From Berberis thunbergii (Eukaryota; Streptophyta; Magnoliopsida; Ranunculales; Berberidaceae), in NCBI GenBank assembly GCA_003290165.1, contig QNQO01000529.1, positions 62,001-126,000 of the forward strand: 64,000 nt of DNA. The letters run 5' to 3'. A program made the translations under genes and the position numbers. Position 1 is the first letter of the stretch. Every line of letters begins with the position of its first letter. Below the pieces are notes generated by a model. The model searched no databases and was not told the DNA's origin. It saw only the letters and a list, made by a program, of their open reading frames with translations. Shown one piece after another: positions 59,673 to 64,000 of the stretch.

Positions 59673-59723
59673 CTGCTCCAATATCAAAATAAGTTCCAAA
59701 ACCCTCCCTGCTGTATCAACAAG
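59673..59723 (-). pseudogene. Captured CPSF100 mini-exon
   Basis: A 51-nt exon between ATGTAG and GTCAGG reads LVDTAGRVLELILILEQ. This matches the PVDTAGRVLELLLILE motif in the metallo-beta-lactamase region of CPSF100, a subunit of the mRNA 3'-end processing complex. It is short, so the call rests on one distinctive motif. Confidence 0.7.
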
Positions 59724-59747
59724 CTACATAACCACAAACAAATTTAC

Positions 59748-59806
59748 CTTCTTCACTGATTCTGCAGTAAACCATTTAGCAGCTGGTGATGATGGGGTTT
59801 GTAACA
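59748..59806 (-). pseudogene. Captured exon, unassigned (LQTPSSPAAKWF)
   Basis: A 59-nt stretch between GATGCAG and GTAAAT reads LQTPSSPAAKWFTAESVKK. It lies one short intron (24 nt, too short for normal plant splicing) upstream of the CPSF100 piece on the same strand, which suggests two fragments fused at capture. Gene not recognised. Confidence 0.4.
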
Positions 59807-60365
59807 CTGCATCATATCAACCAGTTTAGACCTAAGTCATAGTAAGAGCGAAGGAAAAATATGCAACCTCTTTCAAAGAATACACAAGACAGGGGAGGTA
59901 CAAAAGAAAAGATGTTTACACTATAAGTACAAAAAAATAAAATAAAGAACAGATTCAAACTAGCTTATATGATCTCTATTTAAACATAATTTTTTAGCTT
60001 ATATGACATAACAAGAATTATTTGCTTGCTTTATTTGCTTCCTTGCATAAAATTTAAAAGAAAATGAACCAAAGAAACAAGAAGCTAGTAAGAGCTGCTT
60101 GCTATAGCAAGCAAGCTGATCAAGTTAGACTACCACGTTTAATTACATGAATAGAAACTTAAGTAGCATCATAATTACATCCAAGAAGTTCATGGGGCTC
60201 CCGGTCTAATTGATAACATCCAAACAAACAGTGCCTGACCTGATATTTGAAACCCAATGAAACATTTTCAGTTATAACATTTCTCTTTACGTAGATAGAC
60301 AAATCACAACCACTTGAAATTAACTCAAAACTGAAACACGGCGTTTTAAAATTCAATAGGCTTAC

Positions 60366-61214
60366 ATCTCATCAACATTTGGGTGGTAGATCTTATTAAC
60401 AAATCCAATTGATGGAGATTTGTAGGGATAATGATCAGGGAGCTCTGCCCTTATCCTCCATACCCCTCCATGATAAGGACCTGCCAAGACCCATTAACAG
60501 AATAAACCAATCCCTCTGTGTAAACTGCAAATACCACATCCAACCCACAAGCAAAATGGACATTGAAGAAATGAAGTAAACAACTAGTCTACAGGTGATG
60601 CCACCATATAGAAAGACCATGTTATCATGGACTCAAATGCACAAAACCATTAGATTAAAAATGAGGTTCTAGTATTCTACAAGACTTTAACATACTTTGA
60701 AAATTCAAGAAATCAATCTAATTGAAAAGTCCATAACTTTGCCCCCACCAGTACAGAAAAGCATCCAATAGTGATCAACATGATTGAATCAAAACATCAA
60801 ATACCCACAAAGCTTTGAATATCTACTCAAGATCAACATGATTAATTGACACAAAACTTCAAAAACAACAACTACCCATTACTCAGAGACTAAAACACAT
60901 AAAAAATATCAAATTTTTACTAAGAACAAACCAAAGATGAAACATAAAGTCAAAAGTTTTGATGATTTACTGTCACTAGGTCCATTGAAATCCACATAGA
61001 ACTCTTGCATGCCATCGTTGATCATCTCCACCTTGTAGTCACTCCTCATCCTAATTGATTGAACAAAAAAGGGTTAAAAAAAATTCAGTCTTTAAAACAC
61101 AAAAAAAAGACATCAAATACACACAATTAGAGAAGAAAAAGAACTGGGTATTAGAGAAATTAGACTTTACAGTTTCATCAAATCCATCTCTCGGCGTTTG
61201 CTTGGAGAAGACAT
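60366..61214 (-). pseudogene. Captured E2 ubiquitin-conjugating enzyme, exons 1-3
   Basis: Exon 1 (61214-61171) reads MSSPSKRREMDLMKL. Exon 2 (61050-60971) reads [20 protein letters not shown] then FNGPSDS. Exon 3 (60480-60366) reads [20 protein letters not shown], then [17 protein letters not shown]. All three join in frame (44+80+115 nt) with GT-AG introns, and no stop occurs in 79 codons. This is a UBC4/5/6-type E2 of plants. The following exon, with the active-site Cys (normally SGSVCLDV), is absent, so a translated product would keep the E1/E3-binding face but could not carry ubiquitin. The native ATG is present. Confidence 0.95.
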
Positions 61215-62147
61215 GATTTCTCTTCTCAGTGTTTGTGCTCTCTCTTTCGGTGGTGCTATTAGACGATAGAGAAAAAGATGAGAAAAGAATAGAAGAGAAA
61301 AGAGAGAAGGAGATTAGCACACAAGTTTGAGACAATATTGAGTGAAATGTCAGGACTATAAATAAACACAAATTTCATTTCAATTTAGTTAGTCAAGGGG
61401 CTACACTTTCAAGGATTCATCCACTTAGGTGTGCTTACTACTTTTGACATACTCAACGTAAAAAGAAAATGTAGTTGAAGGTAAACTTTTCATTAGAATT
61501 GTCAAAGATAAACTCATAACTGCAATTTGCAGCTCCACTCTACCCATCAGAGATCCAAAAGCTGAAATATAATTGAAAACACCCATACTGAAGTAGAGAA
61601 CATTGATAGTCTCTCCAATCTAACGTTCGTACGTCCTATTCAATGCAGTATTTAAAGCATGTTTGGTATCATGTTCATTTCATAGAACGTGAAGAAGCTA
61701 TCATGTACATTATGTGATACACTTCATTAAGACTGCTAACATGAAAAGTTAAAACTTGTTTTGTTCCTCTAATCAAACATCTTCCAGTTCTACAAGCAGA
61801 ATAAGAAATTGCAACAATACAAGATCATTGTTTTAGTACATGAATGCACATGAAGTAGTATTAACACATATATAAATAAACAAAAATGCTAGAAAACTTT
61901 GCAACCAGGTAATCTCGAAAAAATGATAAAATCCCAAAACCTGGTTCCCTAGCCTCGCTCATAAATAAAAGATATTACTTTCAGTCATTTCACCACATCA
62001 AGGGGAACTAAAACATGATTAAATTTGATAAGGCAGAATCTTTAACTAACACAGTTTTTTGCAGTAACTACATTAATAACAACACTCAATCAAAAGAAAT
62101 GTTCTGCCCCAATAAATATTCTCTCCAAAGAGATTTAAACAACTTAC

Positions 62148-62492
62148 ACAGCCTGTTTGTGAGATGGCTTTCCTCTTTCGACCCCCTTTCTTTCCCTTTG
62201 TTGGCTCGAGCTCGGGCTCGGGCTCTTCCTTCTTATTCTCTGTTTCCCTAGAACACATCGAATTAAATTAATAAAAAAAACATTAATTGACTTCATAAAC
62301 TAGACTCCAAAATGAACAAATGGGTATCTGAAAATTTACAAATGTTATGTCATCCATTTTTTCCAGCAGGAATTGAGTGTACAACTGAGTTTGCGTAAGA
62401 AGCTCGTCTTATTTCGAGAAGTGGGTATCGTTCAAAACCACCCCATTCGCGCTCTCTTCCGTCATAACCTCCCCACGAGCTCAGTGTTCTTC
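62148..62492 (-). pseudogene. DDM1: Captured DDM1 N-terminal exons
   Basis: Exon 62492-62340 reads [18 protein letters not shown], a TAA stop, then DELLTQTQLYTQFLLEKMDD and IT, with a GTAAAT donor. Exon 62247-62148 reads ETENKKEEPEPELEPTKGKK, then GGRKRKAISQ, and a GTAAGT donor. This is the N-terminal region of DDM1, the SNF2 remodeller required for DNA methylation and silencing of transposons: compare the ELLTQTQLYSEFLLEKMEDI and GRGRKRKAASQ blocks of Arabidopsis DDM1. The helicase motor is absent. The in-frame stop and exon phases show it is not a working gene. Confidence 0.9.
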
Positions 62493-62623
62493 CTACAATG
62501 ATTTGAGAAAAAACAATGATAATGTGAATTAGAGTGGTGACTCAAGTGAAAGATTAAACTAGAACAAAAAATAACCAAAAATATATTAAAAAAAGAACTA
62601 ATTCCAAACACAACAAATCTTAC

Positions 62624-62700
62624 CTTTCCATGATTCTTCCTAAGATCTAAAAACTCAAAGATATATGCATGCCATGGCTCCAAATACACAACAAATGCAC
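62624..62700 (-). pseudogene. Captured ribonucleotide reductase large-subunit exon
   Basis: A 77-nt exon between GTTTAG and GTAAGA reads [20 protein letters not shown], then KNHGK. This is the conserved [20 protein letters not shown] motif of RNR1 (dNTP synthesis). The Asp in WHAD is Tyr here. It is a single-exon fragment without the catalytic cysteines. Confidence 0.9.
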
Positions 62701-62798
62701 CTAAACATATCATGAACAAAACAAAAGCTAATAAGGCAAACATTGCAAACAAACTGAATTTTACTACATATCAAAAGCAAAGAAAAGCACCACATTAC

Positions 62799-62834
62799 CT
62801 TTCCTCTTGCCTCCCCCTTGCTAGATTTCCCCAT
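62799..62834 (-). other. Possible first exon near right end of CACTA-3
   Basis: ATG followed by GKSSKGEARGK and a GTAATG donor, 36 nt. It would be the first coding exon of a transcript starting near the right end and running leftward through the captured genes. Donor gene not recognised. The RNR1 exon does not continue in the same phase. Confidence 0.35.
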
Positions 62835-63069
62835 CTCGGAAGAGAAGCGAAGACGATCGAAACGAAAATAGAGAAAGGGAGCTGCAAGGTGAAAACCCTA
62901 GTTTTTCCCCAATTTTCTTCGCCAAATCTGCTCTCCTCGCCACTGTGTTTTTCCCCCAATTTTTTTCACCAAAGCGCAGTCTCCTCTCCCATGTCTGCTT
63001 TTTCCCCAAATTTTTTCGCCAAAGCGCCAAACAGCTCCCTCCAATTAAAGCGCAAAATTATTTTTTGTA

Positions 63070-63250
63070 ACTACGGTTTTAAACCGTTGGTGGATATAGC
63101 CACGGTTTTAAACCGTGGGCAGCTATAGCCACAGTTTTAAATCGTTGCAACTTTTTTGGTGTATTGCTTTTAGCCACGGTTTTAAAGCATTGGCCGTTAT
63201 AGCCACGGTTTTTAGCCGTGTCAATTAAACCAACGGTTTAGAGCCGTGGC
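63070..63250. repeat. Right subterminal ACGGTTTTAAACCGTGG repeats
   Basis: Seven to eight copies of ACGGTTTTAAACCGT or variants (TTTAAAGCATTGG, TTTTTAGCCGTG), mirroring the left cluster at 53800-54090. Confidence 0.88.
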
Positions 63251-63287
63251 CACCTCCCTGTAGCTAAATTGGCCTTTTGGTGTAGTG

Positions 63288-64000
63288 ACACACCCATAAA
63301 ACTTTGAAGGCATCATGCAAAATCATAGAGAAAATGCAAATGAATTCGCAGTCGCGAATCCATAGGGATCCGGAGCATAAAGTGTCACAAACAGTGATAT
63401 CCAGCAAATGACTCTTGCCTACACCTAAAAAAGGACATCCTAAGTCAGGTGTCAAATTAGAAGATAGAATATGTTGCACAATAGGATATTCAAAACTAAA
63501 ATTATCCCTAAAAATAAGGGATCCACATGGGTAGACTCAATCAATGTGAAAGAGATGCAAATAGGTATGTTTATATATATATATATATCGGGTGGTATAG
63601 GCTCCTCATAACAAATTGAATTGCATAAAGATGATGAACTAGACAACTCAACAACACCCCGAAACCTGGAATCAACACTACTTATGGCATGTAGTCTCTC
63701 ATTAGATGTGTCTTTCGATAATGCCCTAACTATTTATTGAACAATGGGGTCATTTGTATCGTGAAAATAGTCGAGGCAGGACTCCAAACAATATTTAGAA
63801 TCAAACTTCATGTGGGAGTCACTAAGAAGGCATCTGTCAAATGGGTCAACATGAAAATATGGGGAAGGGGATGGGTTAGGAATCAAAGTTGTTTCAATCA
63901 CATTATCCTCAAAAACATCATCTAACTCAAGTTTCAATGTGCTACCAATTATGAATTGACCCTCTGGGTTTTGAACAGGGTGACTAGGAACTCTTCCTAG
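63288..64000 (-). mobile_element. Right flank of CACTA-3: gypsy-derived sequence
   Basis: The minus strand is partly open (63937-63734) with KLELDDVFEDNVIE and YFHVDPFDRCLLSDSHMKFD, a hydrophilic stretch like the spacer between gag and pol in plant gypsy elements. I cannot assign a domain. It probably continues the element at 49401-53782. Window ends here. Confidence 0.35.

Larger units (their letters stand above)
53783..63287 (-). mobile_element. CACTA-3 (En/Spm) Pack-type element, 9505 bp
   Basis: The left end CACTACACCAAAAATGGTC pairs with the right end (complement CACTACACCAAAAGGCCAA). TSD ACA on both sides (53780-53782, 63288-63290). Subterminal palindromes GCCACGGTTTTAAACCGTGG are at both ends. 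No transposase domain is seen. Instead the minus strand carries exon-intron fragments of at least six recognisable host genes plus four unassigned exons, all in one orientation: RNR1, DDM1, E2 enzyme, CPSF100, NEK, ETO1. It could be transcribed from the right end as one chimeric RNA, and movement would need a partner element's transposase. Confidence 0.95.

Noticed and set aside
62712..63128. 138-codon plus-strand ORF near the right end of CACTA-3
   Set aside because: It runs opposite to the captured exons, overlaps subterminal repeats, and its CTTT/AATTTT-rich composition gives no recognisable domain.
1..64000. tRNA or rRNA genes and organelle insertions
   Set aside because: I saw only tRNA-complementary primer sites of retroelements, no cloverleaf-forming gene and no rRNA or plastid sequence.

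Overview
This is nuclear DNA of a flowering plant, most likely a eudicot. It is AT-rich, and almost all of it is nested transposable elements. The exon scraps that can be recognised are plant genes with GT-AG introns (DDM1, ETO1, SKU5-like, Raf-like kinase, kinesin-14, terpene synthase, CMP-KDO synthetase). The only intact host genes I can support are two near-identical SKP1 copies on the minus strand (4193-4660 and 37692-38159). They sit in a diverged, rearranged direct segmental duplication: copy A is about 1-12380 and copy B about 32130-44360.

Layout: 1-1283 holds gypsy LTR and Copia gag/protease remnants. 1284-6424 is SKP1 copy A with its flanks, a MULE end, an RNase H-like remnant and a hAT insertion (4891-6255). 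6425-22147 is a truncated hAT carrying a non-autonomous Tat-lineage gypsy element with gag, a tandem-repeat 3' region and an antisense ORF. That element is split by CACTA-1 (11405-19640), which itself holds a terpene synthase exon, a KDSB exon, a hAT MITE and a 3'-truncated chromovirus. 22504-30290 is CACTA-2, with TSD TAT. 30863-32442 is a MULE with a nested hAT. 32518-44360 is SKP1 copy B with a shorter Tat copy and the left end of CACTA-1. 44361-47290 holds further hAT/Tat pieces, ending in a complete hAT. 47417-53782 and 63288-64000 are gypsy remnants, and CACTA-3 (53783-63287, TSD ACA) interrupts the second of these.

The outstanding feature is that all three CACTA (En/Spm) elements carry pieces of unrelated host genes, many with introns and splice sites still readable (Pack-type elements). 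CACTA-2 carries SKU5-like multicopper oxidase, Raf-like MAPKKK, kinesin-14 and a coiled-coil exon, placed between its own transposase-associated exon and a 3' CACTA-type domain. CACTA-3 carries on one strand, in order, pieces of RNR1, DDM1, a UBC4/5/6-type E2, CPSF100, a NEK kinase and ETO1/EOL, plus four exons I cannot assign. The DDM1 piece is notable because DDM1 is the chromatin remodeller that keeps such elements silent.

The two duplicated blocks act as a natural control. Two hAT insertions present in only one block have a clean empty site in the other, which fixes their boundaries and puts them after the duplication. Nothing was computed here: family calls come from reading translated motifs by eye, and boundaries without a TSD are approximate.
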